From the NCBI RefSeq assembly GCF_023517795.1, contig NZ_CP082928.1, positions 4,154,001 through 4,218,000 of the forward strand: a DNA stretch of 64,000 nt, read 5' to 3'. A model generated the notes under the pieces. That model searched no databases. It was given only the letters and a program-made list of their open reading frames with translations, and had not been told where the DNA came from. This document shows positions 23,884 through 31,836 of the stretch, piece after piece. Each line of letters begins with the position of its first letter. Position 1 is the stretch's first letter. This DNA is from Pseudomonas fulva. GTDB taxonomy: Bacteria > Pseudomonadota > Gammaproteobacteria > Pseudomonadales > Pseudomonadaceae. A program made the translations under genes and the position numbers.

Positions 23884-24619
23884 TATCCGTGGCGCCTTCC
23901 TTGGCGTAGGCAAGCTTTACCTCGAAGACCTGGACGAGCCAAAGGGCCTGATCTTCATCGGCAACGTCAGCTCTCTGACTTACGAGGCGACCCCGCAGGA
24001 GATCGAGGAGCAGGACTACACCAGCCCTGGCGGCGGCCTTGATGCTTCCGTGCAGCGCATCAGCTCGCTGAACGTGAACTACAACGCCCGCCATTTCAAA
24101 AAGGACAACATGGCACGTGCGCTCTACGGCAGCGCGGCGGATGTGGAAGCCGGTACCGTAACTGGTGAGGAACACAAGGCATACCCGGGCGCGCTGCTCT
24201 TGCTGGGTAACCCAGGCGCTACCAGCGTCGTGGTCACCCCGACCGCCGGCGGGGATCCTTTGGTGTTGGACACCGATTACACCCTCGACCCGGCTGGCTT
24301 CCCAGTCATCGCCGAGGGTGGTGCCGTGCCGGCCGCCGGCATGGATGTCGAAGTCGACTACGCGTTCGCCAAGCACGCCACCATCCAGGCGCTGGTCAAG
24401 TCCGGCAAGCGATTCCGCCAGGTGTTCGTCGGCCTCAACGAGGCGCGCAGCGGCAAGCCGGTGGTGATCGAAGTGTTCCGCGTGAACCACTCGCCGGCCA
24501 CGCTCGGCTTCATTGGCGATGAGTTCCAAGGTATGGAGTTCACCGCCAAGGTCGAGAAGGATCCCACCAAGGTCGGTACCGGCCTGTCGCAGTACATGGT
24601 GATCAAGGACGTGGAGTGA
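23876..24619 (+). CDS. Major tail tube protein
   Basis: A protein of 247 residues, comparable to lambda V. The start ADIRGAFLGVGKLYLEDL, the beta-rich centre and the closing EFQGMEFTAKVEKDPTKVG...QYMVI are typical of tail tube subunits that form a stacked ring tube. GGAGG lies just upstream of the ATG. Position upstream of the frameshifted chaperone and tape measure supports the call. Confidence 0.8.
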   Translation: MADIRGAFLGVGKLYLEDLDEPKGLIFIGNVSSLTYEATPQEIEEQDYTSPGGGLDASVQRISSLNVNYNARHFKKDNMARALYGSAADVEAGTVTGEEHKAYPGALLLLGNPGATSVVVTPTAGGDPLVLDTDYTLDPAGFPVIAEGGAVPAAGMDVEVDYAFAKHATIQALVKSGKRFRQVFVGLNEARSGKPVVIEVFRVNHSPATLGFIGDEFQGMEFTAKVEKDPTKVGTGLSQYMVIKDVE

Positions 24620-24692
24620 TGCTGCGGGGCCAGGGATGGCCCGACCTATCGTCTGGTGGTAGATTCCCGGCAGTGAATGGGAGGGAAGCCAC

Positions 24693-24920
24693 GTGAAATG
24701 CCCGAAGTGCAAAACCAACCCGGCGACCAATGCGCTGAGCAATTGCCCGAATTGCGGTGAAAAATACCCCGAACGAGATGAGCGAAAATTCCCTTTTCCT
24801 CAAGGGCTCATATGGGTGGCTGTAGTGCTGCCTATCACCTTTATTTTGTTAATTTTCGCCTTCTCTCAGGATGCGCAAAAGCGTAACCAAGTGCCCGCCT
24901 ACCAGGGCCAGAGCAAATAG
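24693..24920 (+). CDS. Zinc-ribbon membrane protein, probable moron
   Basis: A 75-residue protein read from GTG 24693 after GGGAGG. The N-terminus has a CxxC...CxxC zinc ribbon (CPKCKTN...CPNCGEKYP), followed by one membrane helix (LIWVAVVLPITFILLIFAF) and a short polar tail. It sits between tail genes, is more AT-rich than its neighbours and ends at its own terminator, the signature of an added moron. The function is unknown; it may alter the lysogen's envelope. Confidence 0.68.
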   Translation: MKCPKCKTNPATNALSNCPNCGEKYPERDERKFPFPQGLIWVAVVLPITFILLIFAFSQDAQKRNQVPAYQGQSK

Positions 24921-24938
24921 GTTTTGAAAACGCATATG

Positions 24939-24962
24939 ACCCGCTTCGGCGGGTTTTTTATT
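24939..24962 (+). terminator. Rho-independent terminator after zinc-ribbon gene
   Basis: The stem ACCCGC / GCGGGT with loop TTCG is followed by TTTTTTA. A strong terminator inside the tail operon, so late transcription must pass it, presumably by antitermination. Confidence 0.85.
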
Positions 24963-24976
24963 ACCTGGAGAAAAGC

Positions 24977-25324
24977 ATGAGTGATTCAGCAGCGAAGGGC
25001 GTCGTGTCCGTCGGCTCCGAAGACAACAGGCGTGACATCGTTGTTTCTGAGCTGACGGTTGCGCAGATGCGACAAGTGATTATGCATGACAGCTGGCCAG
25101 GGACCGATGCAACCCCCGAGGATCTTGCCCACTACCAGCTGGATAACCTGCTTCTTGAGGGTTGCCGTCTCAGCGACTTAGGAGTGATGGCCAACCTGAC
25201 CAAGGCGGATATTGGCGGCTTGACCGGAGGTGAGCTGCGCAAGGTGCTCGCCAAAGCAAAGGAGCTGAATCCAGATTTTTTCAGCGCTCTGGCTCGAGCG
25301 GCATCGGCCCGGAGCAGTTCTTGA
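24977..25324 (+). CDS. Tail assembly chaperone (lambda G-like), with -1 frameshift extension
   Basis: The 0-frame product has 115 residues and an acidic, helical composition typical of tail chaperones. Codons GAT TTT TTC at 25274-25282 contain the in-frame slippery heptamer T_TTT_TTC. A -1 shift there leads into an open frame to 25422 and gives a 148-residue G-T-type fusion. In lambda the two products bind the tape measure and recruit tube subunits. Location just before the tape measure gene agrees. Confidence 0.83.
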   Translation: MSDSAAKGVVSVGSEDNRRDIVVSELTVAQMRQVIMHDSWPGTDATPEDLAHYQLDNLLLEGCRLSDLGVMANLTKADIGGLTGGELRKVLAKAKELNPDFFSALARAASARSSS

Positions 25325-25422
25325 AGGATCTCGAGTCCTGTATCGCCGCGCTTGGCCGCCTCGGCCACCCCAACGCAATTCATTACCCCTGGCGTCTGTT
25401 CGAGCGCTGCTTGAAGGAGTGA
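25276..25422 (+). CDS. Frameshifted extension (lambda T-like part of GT chaperone)
   Basis: After a -1 slip at TTTTTTC (25276-25282) the ribosome reads 46 further residues. Key segments are GPEQFLKDLESCIAALGRL and HYPWRLFERCLKE, ending at TGA 25420-25422, three bases before the tape measure ATG. The frame has no convincing independent start, which fits expression only by frameshifting. Not verified experimentally. Confidence 0.72.
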   Translation, partial: FFQRSGSSGIGPEQFLKDLESCIAALGRLGHPNAIHYPWRLFERCLKE

Positions 25423-25425
25423 TCT

Positions 25426-28400
25426 ATGGCTGACGTTGAGCTTCGGCTGACGGCCGACACCGATGGTGCCGAGAAGGGCATCGCTGGCTTCCGCAAGGAA
25501 TATCAGGAGTTGGTCAAGGCTATCCAGAAACCGCTGCGCCAGATCGAGGCGCTGGAGAAAACCACCGAATCGGCCAAGAAAGCGACTACGGAATTCTTCG
25601 CGGCTAAACGACGTGTTGATGAGCTGAAAACAGCCATCGCCGCCGCCGGTCAGCCGGTCAAATCGTTGGATCGCGACCTGGCCCGTGCCGAAAAGACGCT
25701 TAGCAGCGCAACCCGCGCCTTCGAGTTGCAGAAGACGCGCGTGCGTGAGCAGCGCGCTGAGCTGAAGGCGGCCGGCGTGGACTACCGCAACCTGGCCACC
25801 GAGCAGCAGCGCCTGCAGGGCGCGTTGGCGGGTGCCATTGGCGAGGGCCAGGGTGATGCTGCAATCAGCAGGGCCATGGATACGTTCGGCGTCACCAAGC
25901 TGCGCGAGCTGCGTGCCCAACTGGTCACTCTGCGTTCAGACTACGCCCGCCTGACCCAGGCCGGGCAGATGTCCGCTCAGGAGCGTATCGGCGCCGAAAT
26001 CCAGTACCAAGCCAGCCTGCGCCGTACTCAGCAGCAGATTGCTGCGCTGGGCTCTGAGTCCGGCGAGGGCGGCGGCGGTTCAGGCATTGCTGCTATCACC
26101 GCACGAATTGCGGCGATCACTGCAGCGGCCTACACGGTTCAACGGGTGGCGGGGTTCTATTTCAACGCCGCTGATGCGGTTGGCGAGCTGGAAGACCGCA
26201 TGCGCAATGCGCTGCCAGTGCAGGAGGATTACGAACGCTCGCAAGCGCGGCTGGAGGATATCTCCCGGCGAGTGCGCATCCCCATTGAGCAGACCAGTCA
26301 GCTATTCCTGCGTTCAGTTGGCCCGCTACAGGAAATGGGATTCTCGGTGGCGCAGACCACTGACCTCGTTGGTGCGCTGTCGGCCGGCTTGGTGGCGAAC
26401 AGCGTCAAAGGCGAACAGGCCGCTGCCGTTATCAACCAGTTCAGCAAGGGGCTTCAACAGGGCGTAATTCGAGGGGATTCATTCAACGCTATCTTGGACA
26501 ACTCGACGGCTCTTACCAAGGCATTGATGGACGGCCTCGGTGTAACGCGCGAAGAGCTGATCCGCATGGCTAACGCCGGGGAGCTGACTTCAGAGAAGGT
26601 AATCACAGCGTTTTCATCGCAAGCTGACGCGCTTCTTAAGTTGGCCGACGCGATGCGTGTTACCGGCGCAGATGCGGCCGGCACCTTCAGCGGTTCTGTG
26701 ACCAAGCTGATTGGTGCCATCGACAAGTTGACTGGTGCTTCCGCTAAAGCGGTGAAAGAGCTTGATCGTGTATCCGACGCAATCAACGATATTGCCAAAG
26801 GCAAATTTGACAAGGCAGTTGAGCTGCAGGCCCAGAGCATTGGCAACGTGGCATCGTCTCTATTCCCCGGGGCGCGGGGCATCGTCGAGAGCTACCGCGT
26901 TTGGAAGGAGCAAACCACCGAGGCGCTGGAAGATGTAACTGACGCCGAGAAGATTGCGAGGAGCGAGTCGGAAAAGGTTCAGGAGGAGCGTTACGCCCAG
27001 CAGCGCGCCTGGGCTACCAAATTCAACGAGTCTATCCAAAACGACCTGGTCAACCCGTTCAAGACGGCGCTCAACGATCAGGTCGCAGCCCAGAACAGGG
27101 CGAACTCGAAGCTGCGCAAAGCTCAGGATGAACAGGTCGCAACGCAGAAGCGATACAGCGATGCACTGAAAAAGCTGCGCGATGGTGCCACTGGCCCCGC
27201 GTCGTTCGGCAATGCGCAGGATCTGCGTGTAGCTGCCAACCGAGCGCTTACCGACGGGGACTTCAAGCGCGCCAAGCAGTACGCCCAGGAATCCCTGGAC
27301 ATGCTGATGAAAATCGCCGAAGAGGGTGGCAACACCTACGGTTTTGCTGGTCTGATCAAGGGGCTGCAGGCCATCGAGCAGCAGGCTGATAAGTCGCTTA
27401 TCGCTGCTGCGGATGCGGAGCGCACCGCCCAGATCGAGAAAGTCCGGGCGATGAAAAAGGAGTTCGAGGAACTCAAGAACTTCAAGATTTCGCCAACTAT
27501 CGACGACGAAGCACTGGCTGCTGCTACCGCGAAGATGAAGCGTTGGTCCGAGATGATGGGCAAGTCGCTGAAGATTGACCCGCGCTCACCAGAAACGGCA
27601 ACGAAGCCCCCGGCCGGCTGGCGTGCGCCGATGGCACTGCCAAAGGCTGGTGCTTCGCCCGCTGGCAAGCCGGCGACATCGCCAAGTGTCACGAAGCCGG
27701 CCACAACCCCAACGGTGCAGGCAGTAATCGAACCGGTGGCGATCCAAAAGCCGAAGTCGCCGACTCTGGTCGCGCTTGAAGTGCCAGCGAACCCGAACTG
27801 GATCCGTGAGGGAAATTCCTTCCGGCAGAAGCCACTGGATGTGGACGCAAAGCCGAAATGGGTGCAGGACGGCAACTCGTTCACGAACAAGCCTGTTGAG
27901 GTCGAGGCGAAACCGAAGTGGGTGCGGAACGGTAATAGCTTCAGCGATGCGCCGGTAGAGGTGGATGTGGTCGCCAAGAAGGTAGCCACCCCGGAGGGTG
28001 AGCCGCTGAAGGTTCCAGCACTGCTGCAGCCTTTGCCCCTGCCAGGGGATGCACCGCCGGTTGAGGTTAAGAGCGCCATCGACGAGGCATCAAAGGCGAC
28101 GGTGGCGCAGCAGTTCGGCGCTTTCATCCAAGAGCTGAGCAACAGTGCCTTGATCACCCTGCGACTGCAGGTGCCGAGCTCACTGACTGCCGAGCCAACC
28201 CCTGGCCTGGCCACCGGCGGCATCATCCGCGGCCCTGGCACCGGTACCAGCGACAGCATCGTGGCCAGGCTCTCGAACGGTGAGGGTGTGCTGAACGCCC
28301 GGGCCGTGCGTCACTTCGGCCCGGACTTCGTGCACCAGCTGAACCGCCTGCAGATGCCGGCGTTCGCCGAGGGTGGCGTGTTCCGCGCACCGCCGATCAG

Positions 28401-28593
28401 CGCGCCAAGCATTCCGCAGCCCAGCCAGGCGCTGCTCGCCCGTGCGGCCGGTCCGGATTACCCGGATCTCGGCTCGGTCAACTTCAACCTGCCCGGCGGC
28501 GACTCGTTTACCGCTTACATGCCATCGAATGAAGCGAGAAGAATTCAGCGACTAGCGTCGAAGTTTGGTGGCTCCAGCCGAGGTAAAGGGTAG
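25426..28593 (+). CDS. Tail tape measure protein
   Basis: The longest gene of the prophage, 1055 residues, setting tail length and passing into the host envelope at injection. Residues 20-230 are coiled-coil-like. A hydrophobic Ala/Ile-rich region lies around 220-245. The tape measure domain (ISRRVRIPIEQTSQLFLRSVG...GGEQ-like segment) spans about 275-430. The C-terminal third has a Pro/Lys-rich linker with three repeats containing W[IV]xxGNSF (residues about 790-850). A tail segment ends with ATGGIIRGPGTGTSDSI, typical of many tape measures. Confidence 0.92.
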   Translation: MADVELRLTADTDGAEKGIAGFRKEYQELVKAIQKPLRQIEALEKTTESAKKATTEFFAAKRRVDELKTAIAAAGQPVKSLDRDLARAEKTLSSATRAFELQKTRVREQRAELKAAGVDYRNLATEQQRLQGALAGAIGEGQGDAAISRAMDTFGVTKLRELRAQLVTLRSDYARLTQAGQMSAQERIGAEIQYQASLRRTQQQIAALGSESGEGGGGSGIAAITARIAAITAAAYTVQRVAGFYFNAADAVGELEDRMRNALPVQEDYERSQARLEDISRRVRIPIEQTSQLFLRSVGPLQEMGFSVAQTTDLVGALSAGLVANSVKGEQAAAVINQFSKGLQQGVIRGDSFNAILDNSTALTKALMDGLGVTREELIRMANAGELTSEKVITAFSSQADALLKLADAMRVTGADAAGTFSGSVTKLIGAIDKLTGASAKAVKELDRVSDAINDIAKGKFDKAVELQAQSIGNVASSLFPGARGIVESYRVWKEQTTEALEDVTDAEKIARSESEKVQEERYAQQRAWATKFNESIQNDLVNPFKTALNDQVAAQNRANSKLRKAQDEQVATQKRYSDALKKLRDGATGPASFGNAQDLRVAANRALTDGDFKRAKQYAQESLDMLMKIAEEGGNTYGFAGLIKGLQAIEQQADKSLIAAADAERTAQIEKVRAMKKEFEELKNFKISPTIDDEALAAATAKMKRWSEMMGKSLKIDPRSPETATKPPAGWRAPMALPKAGASPAGKPATSPSVTKPATTPTVQAVIEPVAIQKPKSPTLVALEVPANPNWIREGNSFRQKPLDVDAKPKWVQDGNSFTNKPVEVEAKPKWVRNGNSFSDAPVEVDVVAKKVATPEGEPLKVPALLQPLPLPGDAPPVEVKSAIDEASKATVAQQFGAFIQELSNSALITLRLQVPSSLTAEPTPGLATGGIIRGPGTGTSDSIVARLSNGEGVLNARAVRHFGPDFVHQLNRLQMPAFAEGGVFRAPPISAPSIPQPSQALLARAAGPDYPDLGSVNFNLPGGDSFTAYMPSNEARRIQRLASKFGGSSRGKG

Positions 28594-28631
28594 TAATCTG
28601 TGGTGGCCATTAACCATCGAGGAACTTCAGA

Positions 28632-29027
28632 ATGGATGAATCAAAGCCAAGTTATAACGACGCTCCGATTGAAGGCATGGATTGGATGCTCCAGAACCTG
28701 ATCAAACTAGCTGAGCAGGGTGCTGAGATAGGTGTGACCCTCACTACCACCGGCGGTACGGTCTGCGGAAACGTAATTAGCGGAAAACGTTACCTGGAAA
28801 TTGTCGAGGGAAAGTTTCAGCGGGCAGAAGGTCCGGTCGCGGGAGCTATGGCTGAATGGGCTAAGGCGTTCATCCCTGTAGTTTCTGAGTGGAACGAAGG
28901 TGGTCCGTATTTTATTCACCTCAGCAACGTGCGTATGGATATGGCCGGGCAGCTTGCTAAAACCGAGTCCGTTTGGCGCGGTAATCTGACACACGTCACC
29001 GGGCTCATGTTTGGCCTCCCAAGCTGA
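28632..29027 (+). CDS. Accessory protein in tail operon (GvpU-like pattern)
   Basis: A protein of 131 residues inserted between tape measure and distal tail genes, with AT-richer sequence and its own downstream terminator, so a likely moron. The N-terminal part DWMLQNLIKLAEQGAEIGVTLTTTGG followed by GNVISGKRYLEI resembles, from memory, the small GvpU-type domain found outside gas vesicle clusters. That similarity is unverified and gas vesicles are not implied. GAGGAAC precedes the ATG. Confidence 0.6.
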   Translation: MDESKPSYNDAPIEGMDWMLQNLIKLAEQGAEIGVTLTTTGGTVCGNVISGKRYLEIVEGKFQRAEGPVAGAMAEWAKAFIPVVSEWNEGGPYFIHLSNVRMDMAGQLAKTESVWRGNLTHVTGLMFGLPS

Positions 29028-29045
29028 ACGCCAGCTCATCTAACT

Positions 29046-29070
29046 AAGCCCGCCAACCGGCGGGCTTCTT
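29046..29070 (+). terminator. Rho-independent terminator after 28632-29027 gene
   Basis: The perfect stem AAGCCCGCC / GGCGGGCTT with an AACC loop is followed by CTTATTT. It closes the inserted gene before the distal tail genes resume. Confidence 0.8.
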
Positions 29071-29088
29071 ATTTCTGGAGCCTCACCC

Positions 29089-29616
29089 ATGGCATTGCCA
29101 CCCCTCATGCTCGGCGGCGTGCCGATCGTGCTGCACGCCGGCGCGCCTGAAGAAAGCATCGAGCCTATCGGCGGCAACAGCCTGTTGCGCATGAGCGGCG
29201 GTGCAGCGGTGAAGCAGCAACACTGGAGCCGTTCAGCCGGCAGTATCAACGGCGCAGGCTGGATGCCGCCGGGGCTGGATGGGCTGGATTACACGGGGCC
29301 GCTGGAGCTGCGCAGCACCAAGGTGCAGAACCAGGCAGGCGATGGCCCCATCTTCAACCTCGCCGGCACGCCGCGCCCAGACTACGCCCCGTGGGGCATG
29401 GCGATGATTGGCCGGGACTGGGTGGATGTGCCGAGCAGCTATGAGCCCGGCGAAGACGGCGGGCCTGGTGTGCTGACTATCCCGCCCGTGGCGGGCGCCA
29501 CGCTGTACATCGCGAGCTGGCTGCCCGTGTTCTCGGTGTTCGCCAACAAGCCCGGCGGCTCGCAAAGCGCGGCCACGGCGAACCACAGCTGGACCTTCAC
29601 CTGGGAAGAGGCCTGA
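29089..29616 (+). CDS. Distal tail structural protein
   Basis: A 175-residue protein directly after the tape measure region, the usual place for distal tail components. It begins LPPLMLGGVPIVLHAGAP and has a central LDGLDYTGPLELRSTKVQ, both consistent with a beta-rich ring protein that starts tail assembly. No database-named family can be claimed. It is followed after one base by the next tail gene. Confidence 0.6.
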   Translation: MALPPLMLGGVPIVLHAGAPEESIEPIGGNSLLRMSGGAAVKQQHWSRSAGSINGAGWMPPGLDGLDYTGPLELRSTKVQNQAGDGPIFNLAGTPRPDYAPWGMAMIGRDWVDVPSSYEPGEDGGPGVLTIPPVAGATLYIASWLPVFSVFANKPGGSQSAATANHSWTFTWEEA

Positions 29617-29617
29617 C

Positions 29618-31354
29618 ATGATCAACGGATCCCCGCTAAACAGCGGCCCGCTGAACACGCTTCGGGCCGGGGTGGCGCCGCAGCCTGAGCCGGAGTACCG
29701 GGTGCACGGCACCTCGTACGTATGGCGGGTGCGGCTGCTGATCGGCGGGGTGGACATGACGGCCATCCTCACCGGCCAGCTGGACGTCGACCGGGAAGAG
29801 GGCGCCGCCGCTGTGGCGGGCTTCAGCCTGTACCTGGCGCCCGGGCAGCCGGTGGTGCCCACGCAGTGGATCGGCAAGGCCGTGACGCTCGACTACATCA
29901 GCCGCGACCGCTACGGCGTGGTGACCGAAGCCCGCCTGTACACCGGCCTGCTGGAGCTGCCCACATGGGACGCCACCACCCGCGTGCTTGGCTGCGAGTG
30001 CAGCGATCAGCTGCAGCAGCGCATCGAAGGCCTGACCCTGGAACAGATCGACACGCTGTGCGGCGGCTACTGGTCGGCGGATGTGTTTGAGCCCGTTGAG
30101 GGCCGCAGCCGCTGGGACTACGCCGGCGAGCGCATGAGCACCAGCCCGGCCAGCCTGGATGCCGACACCTACGGCAACCTGCGCACCACCAGCTGGTACG
30201 CGGCCGCCACGCCGCACTTCGTGTTCGGCCCAGGCCAGACGCTGGACGGCAGCGTGCAGCTCGAGCTGCAGGCGCACGGCGGCACCACCAACTATGTGGA
30301 GATCACGCTGGACTACCGGTACAGCCGGTTGTGGCAGGCGAACCAGTCGTTCGGCTGGACGCACCCGGAGACGAATGGGGCCTCGGGCATCCAGGGTTTC
30401 TGCAACTGGCGAACCTACTCGTCCGAGCTGCCAACCACTGACGACATCGAAAATGCCATCACCGGCAGTGGCCTGGCCCTGATCGGTGGCGTTGGCGGCA
30501 CGCAGTTGCCGATGAGCATGCCGAACCCTTGCGGTGACGGTAGCCCGTGGCAGAACACCTTTCCCGGGCTTTGGCTGATCGCTACGGCCACTGGCGCCCG
30601 GCGCTGGGTGCAAACCGTCACCGAGAAATACAGCCTGGTGCTGCAAACGCCGCTCGGCGAAAGCGAAGCTACGCGGGTAATCAGCCGCGACTCCGCCAGC
30701 TTCGAGATCGAGAACAGCCGCACCGACGACTGGGAGAACGATGAACCGAGCGGGCAGGGCCGCCATGAAGATCTCACCGACAACGCCCGCCGGGTTGCAG
30801 CGCTTGAGTGCCTGCTGCACCGAGGTAGCACGACGCTGGTGAGCGCCCACCGCGGCACCACACTGAGCTTCCAGGTACCGACCGACATGGCGCTGGATAT
30901 CGACCTGCTGCACACGCTGCAGGTCGCCGACAAGGCATTGGCCACCGGCAAGTGTCGACGCATCCAGCACGTGCTGGATCTGGCCGGTGGTACTGCCATC
31001 ACCACGCTGGACGTGGCGGTGATGAACGGCGGTGGTGTGAGTGACCCGCTGACGGTTCCAGGATCGCCCGACACGTCGCTGCCGAACCCCTCAGGTTCTG
31101 GCGCGCCGCTGGGCACGCAGTTGGGCGGGCGCATAAACCACCCCGTAACCGGCCAGCGAATACCCCCATACGACGACAACCGCCTCGGATTCAGCGGCAA
31201 CTGGGATGTGACCGACGACCTGACCGCCGAGCAGTTCCCGCGGCGCTTCGATGTAGAGGCGCGGGAAATCCCCGAGCAATACCGCGACGAGCGCACCGCT
31301 ACCGCCTCGGCGACATATCGCGTGGGCATCCCGAATGATCCGTTGGAGCTTTGA
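29618..31354 (+). CDS. Tail tip/baseplate hub-like protein
   Basis: A protein of 578 residues. The N-terminal domain (VWRVRLLIGGVDMTAILTGQ then LYTGLLELPTWD) looks like the beta-domain of tail hub proteins that hold the fibre base. A central section of alternating strands follows, and a Pro-rich end (NPSGSGAPLG...NHPVTGQRIPPYDDN). It does not resemble lambda J, so the tail tip of this phage is of another type. The next gene overlaps by four bases. Confidence 0.58.
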   Translation: MINGSPLNSGPLNTLRAGVAPQPEPEYRVHGTSYVWRVRLLIGGVDMTAILTGQLDVDREEGAAAVAGFSLYLAPGQPVVPTQWIGKAVTLDYISRDRYGVVTEARLYTGLLELPTWDATTRVLGCECSDQLQQRIEGLTLEQIDTLCGGYWSADVFEPVEGRSRWDYAGERMSTSPASLDADTYGNLRTTSWYAAATPHFVFGPGQTLDGSVQLELQAHGGTTNYVEITLDYRYSRLWQANQSFGWTHPETNGASGIQGFCNWRTYSSELPTTDDIENAITGSGLALIGGVGGTQLPMSMPNPCGDGSPWQNTFPGLWLIATATGARRWVQTVTEKYSLVLQTPLGESEATRVISRDSASFEIENSRTDDWENDEPSGQGRHEDLTDNARRVAALECLLHRGSTTLVSAHRGTTLSFQVPTDMALDIDLLHTLQVADKALATGKCRRIQHVLDLAGGTAITTLDVAVMNGGGVSDPLTVPGSPDTSLPNPSGSGAPLGTQLGGRINHPVTGQRIPPYDDNRLGFSGNWDVTDDLTAEQFPRRFDVEAREIPEQYRDERTATASATYRVGIPNDPLEL

Positions 31355-31836
31355 GCATGTCACCAGGTGAACGAGAGCGCCGGGCCATTCAGCCGCGCAA
31401 CACCGCCGAACGGCGTGCGTCCGATAACGCTGCCGCCCGCCGGTCAGGCGGCCAGGCCATGGTCGAGCGCCGCACAGGCAAGAGCCAGGCCGACGACATC
31501 AATGCCCTGGTGACCCCGCCTCGACAGCAGCGCAGCTTGAGAACGCTCGAGGCGCGCGGCGGGCTTCCCGCTCAGCGCGGGCGCGGCACGTACGTGGCGC
31601 CGCCGGCCACGCCCGGCGGTGGTGGGGTGGCCAGCCCACTGACCGTGCAGCAGATCGTTTACGCGGAAGAGCCCAGCTACATCGCGACGTTCGACGCGAG
31701 CGGCTACTTCGCAGTGAAGAAGATCGCCCGCATGGTGATGGTCGACGCCGAGGGCCGGCAGATCATCGTCGAGGGCTTTGCCGCTCTCGACGAAAACGGC
31801 AACCCGAAACCACCGGAGAACCCGAATGGAGAGTAA
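31351..31836 (+). CDS. Tail-region hypothetical protein (161 aa)
   Basis: An Arg-rich, low-complexity N-terminal half (about residues 1-75 with many Arg and Ala) is followed by a small folded part with SPLTVQQIVYAEEPSYIATFDAS and VKKIARMVMVDAEGRQIIVEGF. It probably bridges tail tip and fibres. It overlaps both neighbours by a few bases, so it is part of one translational unit. No family recognised. Confidence 0.58.
   Translation: MSMSPGERERRAIQPRNTAERRASDNAAARRSGGQAMVERRTGKSQADDINALVTPPRQQRSLRTLEARGGLPAQRGRGTYVAPPATPGGGGVASPLTVQQIVYAEEPSYIATFDASGYFAVKKIARMVMVDAEGRQIIVEGFAALDENGNPKPPENPNGE

Noticed and set aside
28632..29027. Interpreting the GvpU-like protein as evidence for gas vesicles
   Set aside because: No gvpA or other gas vesicle gene is present; at most a distant domain similarity.
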